From the NCBI RefSeq assembly GCF_037201965.1, contig NZ_CP147518.1:309001-373000 (forward strand): DNA of 64,000 nucleotides, in the 5' to 3' direction. Positions 43,801 to 51,851 of the stretch are shown here, piece by piece. Position numbers and translations under genes: made by a program. Origin of the DNA: Spirosoma sp. SC4-14 (GTDB lineage: Bacteria > Bacteroidota > Bacteroidia > Cytophagales > Spirosomataceae). The first letter of the stretch is position 1. Each line of letters starts with the position of its first letter. The notes below the pieces were generated by a model. That model saw only the letters and a program-made list of their open reading frames with translations. It did no database searches and had not been told where the DNA came from.

Positions 43801-44679
43801 ATGGAAAAAACAATTGCTCTCAGCGCTGTCAATGCAAAAGCAAAAGCATACGTTGAATTAATCAAGTTAAAACTTACGCTTGCGGTTGTTTTTTCTGGTG
43901 TGTTTGGCTATTGTCTTGCTGCTGATGAAATAGATTGGTGGAAATTAGCCGTTTTGATAATTGCTTCAATAGCCATTACAGGTGCGGCTAATATTATCAA
44001 TCAGATTATCGAAAAAGATTCTGACAAAGTCATGAAACGGACGGCGGTTCGGCCGTTACCAACCGGTCGACTATCGGTCAACGAAGCTGCTGTATTTGCC
44101 TTTATTTTATTCTGCATTGCCTGTTACCTATTTGCCGAAGTATTTAATATTCGGGCGGCAGCATTGGCCGTATTGTCATTATTGTTGTATGGATTTGTAT
44201 ACACTCCCCTAAAACGGAAAGGGCAGATTGCTGTATTTATTGGCGCTTTGCCAGGTGCCTTTCCGCCAATGATTGGCTGGGTGGCTGCCACCAATCATTT
44301 TGGCTGGGCCCCCGGAATCTTATTTGCAATTCAATTTTTCTGGCAGTTTCCTCACTTTTGGGCTATTGGCTGGCTGGCATTTGATGAGTATAAGAAAGCA
44401 GGTATTCAGATGATGCCGGGTAGTGGCAAAAATGCCGATACAGCTTTCAGAATAATGATTTATACGTTGTTTCTAGTGCCAGTTGGCTGGTTACCGTATA
44501 TGCTGGGAATGACAGGCATTAATTCTGCGCTGGTTGCTATGATTGGCGGAATCTTGTTTTTAGCGCAAACGTTTCACTTGATGAGGACCTGTACAGACAA
44601 AGCCGCCTTACAGATGATGTTCGGCTCACTGCTGTACCTGCCTATTGTGCAGATTGTTTATCTATTAGACAAAGTTTAA
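43801..44679 (+). CDS. ctaB: Heme O synthase (protoheme IX farnesyltransferase)
   Basis: A 292-residue UbiA-family prenyltransferase that adds farnesyl to heme B to form heme O, the CtaA substrate. The aspartate-rich motif shows as NQIIEKDSDKVMKRTAVRPLPTG near residue 65, and a second such region is FDEYKKAGIQMMP. Nine membrane helices are expected. It starts 1 bp after the ctaA stop, so it is part of the same operon. Confidence 0.95.
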   Translation: MEKTIALSAVNAKAKAYVELIKLKLTLAVVFSGVFGYCLAADEIDWWKLAVLIIASIAITGAANIINQIIEKDSDKVMKRTAVRPLPTGRLSVNEAAVFAFILFCIACYLFAEVFNIRAAALAVLSLLLYGFVYTPLKRKGQIAVFIGALPGAFPPMIGWVAATNHFGWAPGILFAIQFFWQFPHFWAIGWLAFDEYKKAGIQMMPGSGKNADTAFRIMIYTLFLVPVGWLPYMLGMTGINSALVAMIGGILFLAQTFHLMRTCTDKAALQMMFGSLLYLPIVQIVYLLDKV

Positions 44680-44684
44680 GGATC

Positions 44685-45275
44685 ATGAGTGATTTAGTAA
44701 ACAACATTACGATCGTAGAAGAACCGGAAGAAACTCTTTCAATGAATCCAAGGAAGTTTATTCTTTGGTTGTTCATTGTGAGTATTATTATGCTCTTTGC
44801 CGCTATGACCAGCGCTTATCTGGTTCGTCGGGCTGAAGGAAACTGGCTGGAGTATACGATTCCTGCTATTTTTTCCTACAGCTCAGTCGTATTAGTAATT
44901 AGTAGCCTGACTATGCATTGGGCATATATAGCTGCAAAAAAAGATAACTTTGGCAACCTGAAGACAGCGATAACTATTACTTTTGCACTCGGAATGGTGT
45001 TTTTATACATGCAATTCCAGGGATGGGTAGAGTTAGTCAATCAAAAAGTCTTTTTTGTTGGCAATCCTGCTGGCTCATTTATGTATATATTCACAGGACT
45101 ACACGCCTTCCACCTTATTTCGGGGCTGATTGTGCTGGTCTTTTCGTTAGTTGCCGTTTTCAGGCTACGGATTCATGCAAAGAGCTTGAATCAGATTGAA
45201 ATCGCAGCTACCTATTGGCATTTTTTAGATGTTTTGTGGTTGTATTTGTTTTTCTTTTTAGTCTATTTTCATTGA
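44685..45275 (+). CDS. Cytochrome c oxidase subunit III (first copy)
   Basis: A 196-residue heme-copper oxidase subunit III-like protein with five membrane helices: MNPRKFILWLFIVSIIMLFA near residue 20, then four more. The family motifs FTGLHAFHLISGLIVL and YWHFLDVLWLYLFFFLVY are clear. It stands before a second, longer subunit III gene, a tandem pair common in Bacteroidota. The two may be subunits of the same enzyme or of alternative forms. Confidence 0.9.
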   Translation: MSDLVNNITIVEEPEETLSMNPRKFILWLFIVSIIMLFAAMTSAYLVRRAEGNWLEYTIPAIFSYSSVVLVISSLTMHWAYIAAKKDNFGNLKTAITITFALGMVFLYMQFQGWVELVNQKVFFVGNPAGSFMYIFTGLHAFHLISGLIVLVFSLVAVFRLRIHAKSLNQIEIAATYWHFLDVLWLYLFFFLVYFH

Positions 45276-45290
45276 TAATCTTTTAGACGC

Positions 45291-46088
45291 ATGGCGGCTA
45301 CTGTGACGACTGATACCCTAACGACCGACTCTGACCAGGTGTTCGACAAAAAAACCTGGATGGGTGGTGTTGAGCCAATGAAGGTGAGCTACGGCAAGCT
45401 GATGATGTGGTTCTTCCTGATTTCTGATACGTTCACGTTTTCAGCCTTGCTGGTAACGTACGGTCTGATTCGGTATAGCTATCCAGCCTGGGACCCGGCA
45501 ATTTATGGCGAAGTATTCAAGTTCTCGAACTTATACTGGCCAACCCCCGAAATGGTCTACGCATCAGTTCCATTCCTGCATGGTATTCATGCTCCGCTGG
45601 TGTTTGTAGGGATTATGACGTTTATCCTCATCTTTAGTAGTGTTACAATGGTGCTTGCCGTAGAAGCTGGCCACCGGATGGACCGCGCTGATGTGGAGAA
45701 ATACATGCTATGGACAATTCTGGGGGGACTAACCTTTCTGGGCAGTCAGGCATGGGAATGGTCGCACTTTATCCACGGAACCGAAACCGGTACAACCATT
45801 AGTGAGATCGTAAATGGCCAGACAATTCAGCGAACGATCTTTGGGGCTAATCTGGTCGAAAACCAATATGGACCTCCAGCTTTTGCTGACCTGTTCTTCT
45901 TTATTACAGGTTTCCATGGCACACACGTATTTAGTGGCGTTGTTCTGAATATCCTGATTTTCTATCGGGCAGCAACAGGCCTGTACGACCGCCGTGGCCA
46001 CTACGAAATGGTTGAGAAAGTGGGTTTATACTGGCACTTCGTTGACCTTGTTTGGGTATTCGTCTTTACATTCTTTTATCTGGTCTGA
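45291..46088 (+). CDS. coxC: Cytochrome c oxidase subunit III (second copy)
   Basis: A 265-residue subunit III with more helices than the first copy. It carries the segments MMWFFLISDTFTFSALLVTY, FLGSQAWEWSHFIH, FFFITGFHGTHVFSGVVLNI and GLYWHFVDLVWVFVFTFFYL. A loop of about 35 residues between the fourth and fifth helices is longer than in many homologues. Subunit III stabilises the catalytic core and its proton-entry path. It is followed after 17 bp by subunit IV. Confidence 0.93.
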   Translation: MAATVTTDTLTTDSDQVFDKKTWMGGVEPMKVSYGKLMMWFFLISDTFTFSALLVTYGLIRYSYPAWDPAIYGEVFKFSNLYWPTPEMVYASVPFLHGIHAPLVFVGIMTFILIFSSVTMVLAVEAGHRMDRADVEKYMLWTILGGLTFLGSQAWEWSHFIHGTETGTTISEIVNGQTIQRTIFGANLVENQYGPPAFADLFFFITGFHGTHVFSGVVLNILIFYRAATGLYDRRGHYEMVEKVGLYWHFVDLVWVFVFTFFYLV

Positions 46089-46105
46089 TATACCACCCTT
46101 CTACA

Positions 46106-46429
46106 ATGTCTGATTACACACACGGAACTCATGAGGTGGGCGAAATTCCACCAGCTAATACTGGAGTTATCTGGAGAACGTTCTGGATTCTGCTAGGTAT
46201 TACAATGATTGAATTTACGCTGGCTTATTTTATGAAGGCTGGTGGGCTTAGAACATCGATCTTCGTTATCATGACGCTGGTGAAAGCGTTCTATATCGTG
46301 GGCGAGTTTATGCACCTGAAGCATGAAGTAAAAAGCCTGATCTGGGCAATTGTTGTTCCCGTAATTTTCATCATCTGGTTACTGGTTGCACTATTGACCG
46401 AAGGCGGTTCGATTTTTGAATTGCGATAA
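46106..46429 (+). CDS. Cytochrome c oxidase subunit IV
   Basis: A 107-residue small membrane subunit with three helices (VIWRTFWILLGITMIEFTLAYFM region, SIFVIMTLVKAFYIVGEFM, and WAIVVPVIFIIWLLVALL). The central FYIVGEFMHLKHE is typical of bacterial subunit IV. The frame is open further upstream inside coxC, but MSDYTHGTHE at 46106 is the natural start. The next gene follows with 3 bp between. Confidence 0.9.
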   Translation: MSDYTHGTHEVGEIPPANTGVIWRTFWILLGITMIEFTLAYFMKAGGLRTSIFVIMTLVKAFYIVGEFMHLKHEVKSLIWAIVVPVIFIIWLLVALLTEGGSIFELR

Positions 46430-46432
46430 GTT

Positions 46433-47143
46433 ATGACGGCCACTCAAAAAGCCGGGATCCTGCTTGCTACGCTGCTGGTCCCGGCTTTGCTGTATCTATT
46501 TCTGCGGTTTGGTACCGAGAACCATTACGTACTGCCACGTTACTTACCCAAAATCGACTCAACAACCGGCGAGCCGCTGATGAGTAAGGTAAAACTGGCT
46601 GATGGCGAGGAAGTCGTGGACACGGTTTTTAACCATATTCCGCCCTTTCAACTGCTCGATCAGAATGGGAAAACGGTTGATCAGTCGATAGTAAAAAATA
46701 AGATCTATGTTGCTGATTTCTTTTTTACACGATGCGGAACAATTTGCCCTAAACTATCGTCGCAACTGACCCGTGTTCAGGATATTTTTCGGGACAATCC
46801 GAATATTGTCTTTCTGTCGTATACCATCGACCCAGAGCATGACAGACCTGAGCAACTTAGAGAATATGCCCGAAAGTATGAAGCGATTCCGGGTAAATGG
46901 TATTTTCTTACCGGAAACAAAGCCGAAATCTACGATTTGGCCTTACATGGCTATTACCTTCCGGCTATCGACAAGAATGTTCAGGATGGCAAGCCAGACG
47001 AAACTTTTATCCACAGCCAAAAGTTGGTATTGGTAGATAAACAGGGCATTGTCAGGGGCTTCTATGACGGAACCGACAAAGAAGACGTTGACCGTCTGGT
47101 ACTTGAAATCCGCGTTTTACTGGATATTTACGGCAAAGAATAA
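46433..47143 (+). CDS. Sco1/SenC copper chaperone
   Basis: A 236-residue membrane-anchored thioredoxin-fold protein that delivers copper to the CuA site of subunit II. The N-terminal helix (AGILLATLLVPALLYLFL) anchors it. The copper site is complete: CGTICP near residue 102 gives the CxxxC pair and FIHSQKLVLVDKQG gives the distal histidine. The spacing and length are normal. Its place in the oxidase operon supports the role. Confidence 0.94.
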   Translation: MTATQKAGILLATLLVPALLYLFLRFGTENHYVLPRYLPKIDSTTGEPLMSKVKLADGEEVVDTVFNHIPPFQLLDQNGKTVDQSIVKNKIYVADFFFTRCGTICPKLSSQLTRVQDIFRDNPNIVFLSYTIDPEHDRPEQLREYARKYEAIPGKWYFLTGNKAEIYDLALHGYYLPAIDKNVQDGKPDETFIHSQKLVLVDKQGIVRGFYDGTDKEDVDRLVLEIRVLLDIYGKE

Positions 47144-47155
47144 TTCTCCTCTCTT

Positions 47156-47698
47156 ATGGAAACATTGCAGCCAGTTCAGGAGCAAAAAGCCAATCGAGTT
47201 ATTAACATTCTATCATTAGCTATCCCCATAGCAGTAGCAATATTGTTAGGGATTCGTCAAAAAGTTGATCTGGGCAACTGGACTACTTATTTACCGCACA
47301 TTAATGGCATTATCAACTCCATTACATCGGTTCTGTTGCTGATGGGCTTTTACTTCATCAGGCAAAAAAATATTGAAGCTCATAAACGAATTATGCTGAC
47401 AGCCTTTGCGCTGGGTTCGCTATTTCTGGTGAGTTATGTGCTTTATCACCTTACCAACGAATCGACCCCGTATGGTGGTCAGGGCTGGATTCGACCGGTC
47501 TATTATGTTCTGTTAATCTCCCATATCGTATTGTCGGTAGTTGTGGTCTGGTTTGTGTTGCGCGCTGTTTATTTTGCCATCAGTGGTCAAATCCTGAAGC
47601 ATAAGCAGACGGTTAAATATGCATTTCCTATTTGGTTATACGTTAGTATTACCGGCGTTATCGTTTATTTGATGATAAAGCCCTATTATATTCATTAA
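47156..47698 (+). CDS. DUF420 membrane protein (CtaM-like oxidase assembly factor)
   Basis: A 180-residue membrane protein with five helices, starting at VINILSLAIPIAVAILLGI. DUF420 members such as CtaM of Firmicutes are needed for assembly of heme-A oxidases. Conserved histidines stand in YLPHINGIINSI, EAHKRIMLTAF and LLISHIVLSVVVV, likely heme or metal contacts. It lies 12 bp after the Sco gene in the oxidase cluster, which fits an assembly role. Confidence 0.9.
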   Translation: METLQPVQEQKANRVINILSLAIPIAVAILLGIRQKVDLGNWTTYLPHINGIINSITSVLLLMGFYFIRQKNIEAHKRIMLTAFALGSLFLVSYVLYHLTNESTPYGGQGWIRPVYYVLLISHIVLSVVVVWFVLRAVYFAISGQILKHKQTVKYAFPIWLYVSITGVIVYLMIKPYYIH

Positions 47699-47711
47699 CT
47701 CAGGTAAGGCC

Positions 47712-47987
47712 ATGAAAAACTGGAAAGTAGGCGTATTGGTGTTGCTATTAATTACTGTAGCACCAGATTTGATGGCTCAGTGTGCCATGTGCCGTGGCAC
47801 TGTCGAAAGCACTGTTAGTAATGGTCGAAGCGTTGTTGCGTCGCAACTGAACATCGGCATTTTATATCTTTTAATGATACCGTACCTGATTATTGCATCG
47901 ATCGGCTACTTGTGGTATCGAAACAGCCGACGGGAATATGAAAAACGTCTCGAAATTACAAGCCGCATTAAACGGGCTTTGTCCTAG
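47712..47987 (+). CDS. Small CxxC membrane protein of the cox cluster
   Basis: A 91-residue protein with a signal-like N-terminus (WKVGVLVLLLITVAPDLMA), then QCAMCRGTVES, a CxxC site just outside the membrane, and a second helix (ILYLLMIPYLIIASIGYLWY) followed by a basic tail. Similar proteins are found at this place in oxidase clusters of Bacteroidota. The CxxC could bind copper or heme-handling partners; this is inference. Its last 50 bp overlap the DUF983 gene. Confidence 0.75.
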   Translation: MKNWKVGVLVLLLITVAPDLMAQCAMCRGTVESTVSNGRSVVASQLNIGILYLLMIPYLIIASIGYLWYRNSRREYEKRLEITSRIKRALS

Positions 47988-48315
47988 GTGCAGGCAGGGG
48001 AAAGTATTTAAAAAGCCCTTTTATTCGATTAGAGGTTTCGACGATATGTATGAGCATTGCCCCCACTGTGGGCTACGCTACGAAGTTGAACCGGGTTATT
48101 TCATTGGGGCAATGTATGTAAGCTATGCCATCTCAGGTGGGGTAGCGTTAATTACGGGCTTCATTCTCTTTTATTTGGCCGGAGATCCTGAAGGTTGGGT
48201 GTATGCAAGCGTAATTGCGCCACTAATGGTACTGATTGCTCCGGTGAATTTTCGAATATCCAGAGTAATATGGCTCCATTATGTTGCTGGAATCAAGTAT
48301 ATTAAGGGACTTTAG
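47938..48315 (+). CDS. DUF983 zinc-ribbon membrane protein
   Basis: A 125-residue protein of the DUF983 family. Two CxxC pairs near the N-terminus (CPRCRQGK and CPHCGLRYEV) form a zinc ribbon, followed by two membrane helices (GGVALITGFILFYLAG and VYASVIAPLMVLIAPVNF). The ATG at 47938 (MKNVSKLQAALNGLCP) lies 50 bp inside the preceding gene in another frame, so the pair is translationally linked. Its role is unknown; family members often sit by oxidase genes. It ends the cluster, and the terminator begins within its last codons. Confidence 0.85.
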   Translation: MKNVSKLQAALNGLCPRCRQGKVFKKPFYSIRGFDDMYEHCPHCGLRYEVEPGYFIGAMYVSYAISGGVALITGFILFYLAGDPEGWVYASVIAPLMVLIAPVNFRISRVIWLHYVAGIKYIKGL

Positions 48316-48330
48316 TAAGTCCCTTTTTTG
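48304..48330 (+). terminator. Terminator of the act/cox cluster
   Basis: AAGGGACTT (48304-48312) pairs with AAGTCCCTT (48317-48325), and a T run follows. The DUF983 stop codon TAG (48313-48315) lies in the 4-nt loop, so the last three codons are part of the hairpin. Confidence 0.88.
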
Positions 48331-48381
48331 TTGGGAACTGTTTTGGGAAGCAGAGTAAAAAAAAAGAAAAAAATTTCAGCC

Positions 48382-48413
48382 AGATGCAACCCACAGCCCA
48401 TCGATCTGCATCT
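48382..48413. promoter_or_regulatory. Inverted repeat upstream of the ECF sigma gene
   Basis: AGATGCA (48382-48388) and TGCATCT (48407-48413) form a perfect 7-bp inverted repeat with an 18-nt centre. A TGCAAC-type motif (48385-48390) lies in a position fitting the -35 element of an ECF promoter. The sigma gene may control itself here; this is inference. Confidence 0.45.
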
Positions 48414-48434
48414 TGCCTGTGAACCTAAACAAAC

Positions 48435-49049
48435 ATGCTTCGACTTATACCGTTTTTTACGACCGAATCGCAGTTGATAGCTGCATTGAAGCGTGGCGAA
48501 AGCCGGGCTCACAAAGTCGTGTATGAACGGTTTGCTGGCAAAATGCTGGCAGTATGCACACGCTATTGTGCTAATCGGGCCGATGCCGAAGAAGTTATGC
48601 TGGACGGGTTTATGCGTGTTTTCGAAAAAATCGATCAATTTCGGGAAGATGGTAGTTTTGAAGGCTGGATTCGCCGAATCATGGTGACCGAATCACTAAT
48701 GTTTTTGCGAAAAACGAAGCAGTGGCGACAGGAAATATCTATTGACGAAACAACTGTCGAACCTGATTACGAGTGGGCCGATACGGCCGTAAATGAAAAC
48801 GATTTACTACGGATTGTAAATCAATTGCCCGACGGCTATCGAACAATCTTTAACCTCTATGCCATAGAAGGCTATGCTCATGCCGAAATTGCGCAAATGC
48901 TGGGTATTTCGGAAGGAACATCGAAATCGCAGTTGAGCCGGGCCCGCATTCTCTTACAAACGAGTTTGAAAAAATTGGAACAGGAGCCGGGACGCCGTCT
49001 CCAGACCGAAACCTATGAAAAAACCTACCGAAACACCGCCAATCGATGA
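48435..49049 (+). CDS. ECF RNA polymerase sigma factor
   Basis: A 204-residue ECF sigma factor. Region 2 is seen in YERFAGKMLAVCTRYCANRA and EEVMLDGFMRVFEKIDQF, and region 4 in VNQLPDGYRTIFNLYAIEGY and AEIAQMLGISEGTSKSQLSR. It differs from the SusCD-linked sigma factor and groups with those paired with an anti-sigma-like protein and an outer-membrane protein. It overlaps the next gene by 35 bp, which suggests coupled translation. Confidence 0.93.
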   Translation: MLRLIPFFTTESQLIAALKRGESRAHKVVYERFAGKMLAVCTRYCANRADAEEVMLDGFMRVFEKIDQFREDGSFEGWIRRIMVTESLMFLRKTKQWRQEISIDETTVEPDYEWADTAVNENDLLRIVNQLPDGYRTIFNLYAIEGYAHAEIAQMLGISEGTSKSQLSRARILLQTSLKKLEQEPGRRLQTETYEKTYRNTANR

Positions 49050-49923
49050 CCTTTTCGCCCGAAAGCTGGGCAATATGTCATTGTCGCCAAGCCCCGATGG
49101 TTTTGAGCGATTACAGGCGCGTATGGGGCAAAAGAAACCAGAAGCAAAAGCTATTTTCTGGCGCAATCCTATCCTATATGGTTATGTGGCTGCAGCCGCC
49201 TGTATTGCTGTAGTATTTCTGTTTGGATGGCAGTACTGGTCATCGGGCAATAGCAGCCGAATTGGTGGCAATGAAGTTGCCATTACCCGTTCGGGGCATA
49301 GTGGCTCGCAAAAGAGCATACCGCATTCGATAAACGAAAAAAACGACCAGCAAATACCCAATGAGGCCGAATTGAACCAGCCTGAATTGGATGTGGCCGA
49401 TGAAGTAATCAAAGAGCGGCAGGTAGCAGACGTTCCGAAAGAGTCTCCTCAAAATCGATTTGATTCAGTAAAGAAACAACTAAAATCGAGCCGCAATCGG
49501 ACATTGGAAAACGCCGTCGATAAATCCGATTTGCCAACGCTTGCTCAGAAAACAAAAACACCCGAAGCAGCACCAATTGCACCAGCGTCAATAGTGCCAA
49601 TTGAGCAACCCGTTATTGCGGTGAATAAACCGGCTCCGGCGGCCGAGCGTGTGCTGGAAGTGACCATTGCTGAACCCGAAGCATTAGCCGAAGCACGTCA
49701 GATTGCCAAAACGACAGTCGAAGATAAACCGCTTGTAGCTGCTAATGAAAAGCACGAAAAAGAAACAAAAGCTGGTAATCTCTGGCAACAGGTAAAACGC
49801 TTTAAACAGGGAGAAGTTTTTGCCCGAGGAGAGAATACAGAGAATGAGCGGAGCCTGCTCGGGCGCGCTTATAGTGGGTTAAAGCATACTCTGGATAAAG
49901 ATAAAGCAGCTAAACAAGACTAA
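49015..49923 (+). CDS. Membrane-anchored anti-sigma-like protein
   Basis: A 302-residue protein with one membrane span (NPILYGYVAAAACIAVVFLFGW, about residues 51-72). The N-terminal cytoplasmic 50 residues (DDLFARKLGNMSLSPSPDGFERLQ) would bind the sigma factor. The long periplasmic part is low-complexity and rich in Ala, Glu, Lys and Pro, reaching toward the envelope. No FecR domain is present. The role as anti-sigma factor rests on position and topology. It is followed after 1 bp by the outer-membrane gene. Confidence 0.7.
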   Translation: MKKPTETPPIDDLFARKLGNMSLSPSPDGFERLQARMGQKKPEAKAIFWRNPILYGYVAAAACIAVVFLFGWQYWSSGNSSRIGGNEVAITRSGHSGSQKSIPHSINEKNDQQIPNEAELNQPELDVADEVIKERQVADVPKESPQNRFDSVKKQLKSSRNRTLENAVDKSDLPTLAQKTKTPEAAPIAPASIVPIEQPVIAVNKPAPAAERVLEVTIAEPEALAEARQIAKTTVEDKPLVAANEKHEKETKAGNLWQQVKRFKQGEVFARGENTENERSLLGRAYSGLKHTLDKDKAAKQD

Positions 49924-49924
49924 C

Positions 49925-50920
49925 ATGCTGAAAATAATGGCTTCGATCCTGTTGCTGGCTTCTGTTTCGGGGGCTCAGGCAGCAACTGACTCCCCGGCCG
50001 ACTCATTGGTAATCCGCTTCGCTAATCGCACGCGAATGGTTATCTACGCGCCGGATAAAGCAGGGATTCAGGCACTGCTCAACTACGATCTGAACAAGAT
50101 TGTACGAGAAATGAGCATGAAGCTGGATTCGGTTCCTAATGGTAAAACGGCCGTATCCGAGGGGGGAGACCGCTACTTAAAAGATACCGTACTGGTTGTT
50201 ACGAAAAAAAAAGACGGGATAACAATTGTAATTAATAGTGATAGTGCCCGCACGGATTCAATACGGCATCGGCGCGATTATGAAAAATCGAGCGTTCGGA
50301 GAGGCATTAATTCGTGGTCGCGCAGTGTCGATTTTCAGATTGGTTTGAATACGTTTATAAATCAATCGACACTACCGGCCTATCCAACTGATATTTATTC
50401 CCTGAAACCGCTCGGATCGCGTTATTTTGCCGTCGCATTTTCGCAACGGCCAACCCTTATCAAAGGAAAGCGGGCACGGCTTAGTCTGTATTATGCCATT
50501 GAGGGCTCCTGGAATAATTATATGTTCGATAACAATGTGGTTGCCCGAAAAGGCGCAACCCAACTGGAGTTTGAACAATATCCTGAGCAGTTGAAAAAAA
50601 GCAAACTAACCACATTTGCGCTACAAGTTCCGGTTGTGCCGCGGGTGAGTTTTTACAATGCCGCAGGCCGTAAGGTATTTCATTTAGGGGTGGGCGGTTT
50701 CATTGGCTACCGACTCGATAGCTACACGAAAATTAAACGCCCCAATAACGATAAAGTACACGATCATGCCAGCTACTACCTGAATGATTTTCGGTATGGT
50801 TTAGTAGGACACATTGGTATTGTTCGGACGAGTCTATTTGTAAAATACGATTTGAATCCCGTTTTCCAGACAGGCAAAGGCCCCGACGTGCGGACATTAA
50901 GTTTTGGGATTATATTTTAG
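49925..50920 (+). CDS. Outer-membrane beta-barrel protein (PorT-like)
   Basis: A 331-residue exported protein with signal MLKIMASILLLASVSGAQAA. The first third is a mixed periplasmic region; the rest (from about residue 138) consists of alternating strands such as FQIGLNTFINQS, YYAIEGSWNNYMF, FHLGVGGFIGYRLDSY and VKYDLNPVFQ, with an aromatic C-terminus (TLSFGIIF), as in barrel proteins. It is the last gene of the sigma/anti-sigma/OMP cassette and probably its output or sensor. Confidence 0.75.
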   Translation: MLKIMASILLLASVSGAQAATDSPADSLVIRFANRTRMVIYAPDKAGIQALLNYDLNKIVREMSMKLDSVPNGKTAVSEGGDRYLKDTVLVVTKKKDGITIVINSDSARTDSIRHRRDYEKSSVRRGINSWSRSVDFQIGLNTFINQSTLPAYPTDIYSLKPLGSRYFAVAFSQRPTLIKGKRARLSLYYAIEGSWNNYMFDNNVVARKGATQLEFEQYPEQLKKSKLTTFALQVPVVPRVSFYNAAGRKVFHLGVGGFIGYRLDSYTKIKRPNNDKVHDHASYYLNDFRYGLVGHIGIVRTSLFVKYDLNPVFQTGKGPDVRTLSFGIIF

Positions 50921-50937
50921 TCGCGATTTCGAATGTT

Positions 50938-51000
50938 GGTCAATGGTCATTTGTGATTGGAAAAGCCTAAAAGCCAATCCAATCATAAATGACCATTATC
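50938..51000. repeat. Heptad inverted repeat between the OMP and epimerase genes
   Basis: Arms 50942-50960 and 50979-50997 pair at 18 of 19 Watson-Crick positions (the other is G-U). Units GGTCAAT (50938) and GGTCATT (50945) show the 7-nt step; the right half is looser. The end of the element joins a TATCTTTG -7 box at 50997-51004. Confidence 0.7.
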
Positions 51001-51004
51001 TTTG
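50997..51004 (+). promoter_or_regulatory. Candidate -7 box of the SDR gene (TATCTTTG)
   Basis: A full TAnnTTTG match 20 nt before the ATG. Its first base is the last base of the inverted repeat, so the -33 region would lie within the repeat arm. Confidence 0.5.
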
Positions 51005-51023
51005 GGCAAGATCAGCGTTGTAG

Positions 51024-51842
51024 ATGAGTAAAGAAACGATTGCAATCATTGGTTGCGGATGGGTTGGTTTGCCTTTAGCCGAACAGCTCGTGCAAAATGG
51101 CTACCGGGTAATTGGCAGCACAACATCAGTCGAAAAAATAGACTTGTTGCAAAAGAAAGCAATAGTGGCTTATCAATTGCAGTTAAATCCTGAACCAATT
51201 GGCGATTTGGATGCCCTTCTAGAAGCCAACACGCTTATAATTGATATTCCTCCTAAAGCGGCTCGCCTGGGCAATGATTTTCATCCGCGGCAAATTCGGG
51301 CAGTAGCCAATGCTGTCAGGCAATCGCCGATTAGTCATGTTATTTACGTAAGCTCAACATCCGTTTATCCCGAACTAAACCGTGTTCTGGTCGAAGACGA
51401 TGTTTTCGCTCCCGAACAGTCGGCTTCCCCTGCTATGACAAAGGCGGAGGAGCTTGTTCGGGAACTCTCGCAATCGGTAACCATAGTTCGGTGCGGGGGC
51501 TTAATGGGCTACGATCGGATTCCGGGTAAATATGTAGCCGGGAAAACGGTCGATAGTGGAGCCGTGCCGGTTAATTACCTGCATCGCGACGACGCCGTTG
51601 GCATCCTGCAAAGGGTTGTTAGGGAAAAGATAAGCGGGGTTTTTAACGCTGTAGCGCCGGAACACCCAAGCCGGGAAGCTATTTACCGAAAAAGCTGTGC
51701 TGATTTCGGCTATGCCATGCCTACATTCGTTGAGCCAGACAAGCCGGTCAATTATAAGATTATCAGTTCCGATAAGTTAATCGAGCTAGCCCATTACCAG
51801 TTTCTATACCCCAATCCACTTCAGTTCTATTACACCGTATAA
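51024..51842 (+). CDS. NAD(P)-dependent epimerase/dehydratase-like SDR protein
   Basis: A 272-residue protein of the extended short-chain dehydrogenase family, YeeZ-like. The Rossmann nucleotide site is IIGCGWVGLPLAEQL near residue 7. The Tyr-xxx-Lys catalytic motif is degraded: the strand VIYVSSTSVYPE is present, but SPAMTKAEELV has no tyrosine at the expected place. The C-terminal half is short. The substrate is unknown, possibly a nucleotide sugar. It converges on the glycosyltransferase gene with 9 bp between. Confidence 0.82.
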   Translation: MSKETIAIIGCGWVGLPLAEQLVQNGYRVIGSTTSVEKIDLLQKKAIVAYQLQLNPEPIGDLDALLEANTLIIDIPPKAARLGNDFHPRQIRAVANAVRQSPISHVIYVSSTSVYPELNRVLVEDDVFAPEQSASPAMTKAEELVRELSQSVTIVRCGGLMGYDRIPGKYVAGKTVDSGAVPVNYLHRDDAVGILQRVVREKISGVFNAVAPEHPSREAIYRKSCADFGYAMPTFVEPDKPVNYKIISSDKLIELAHYQFLYPNPLQFYYTV

Positions 51843-51851
51843 AACTTTTTC

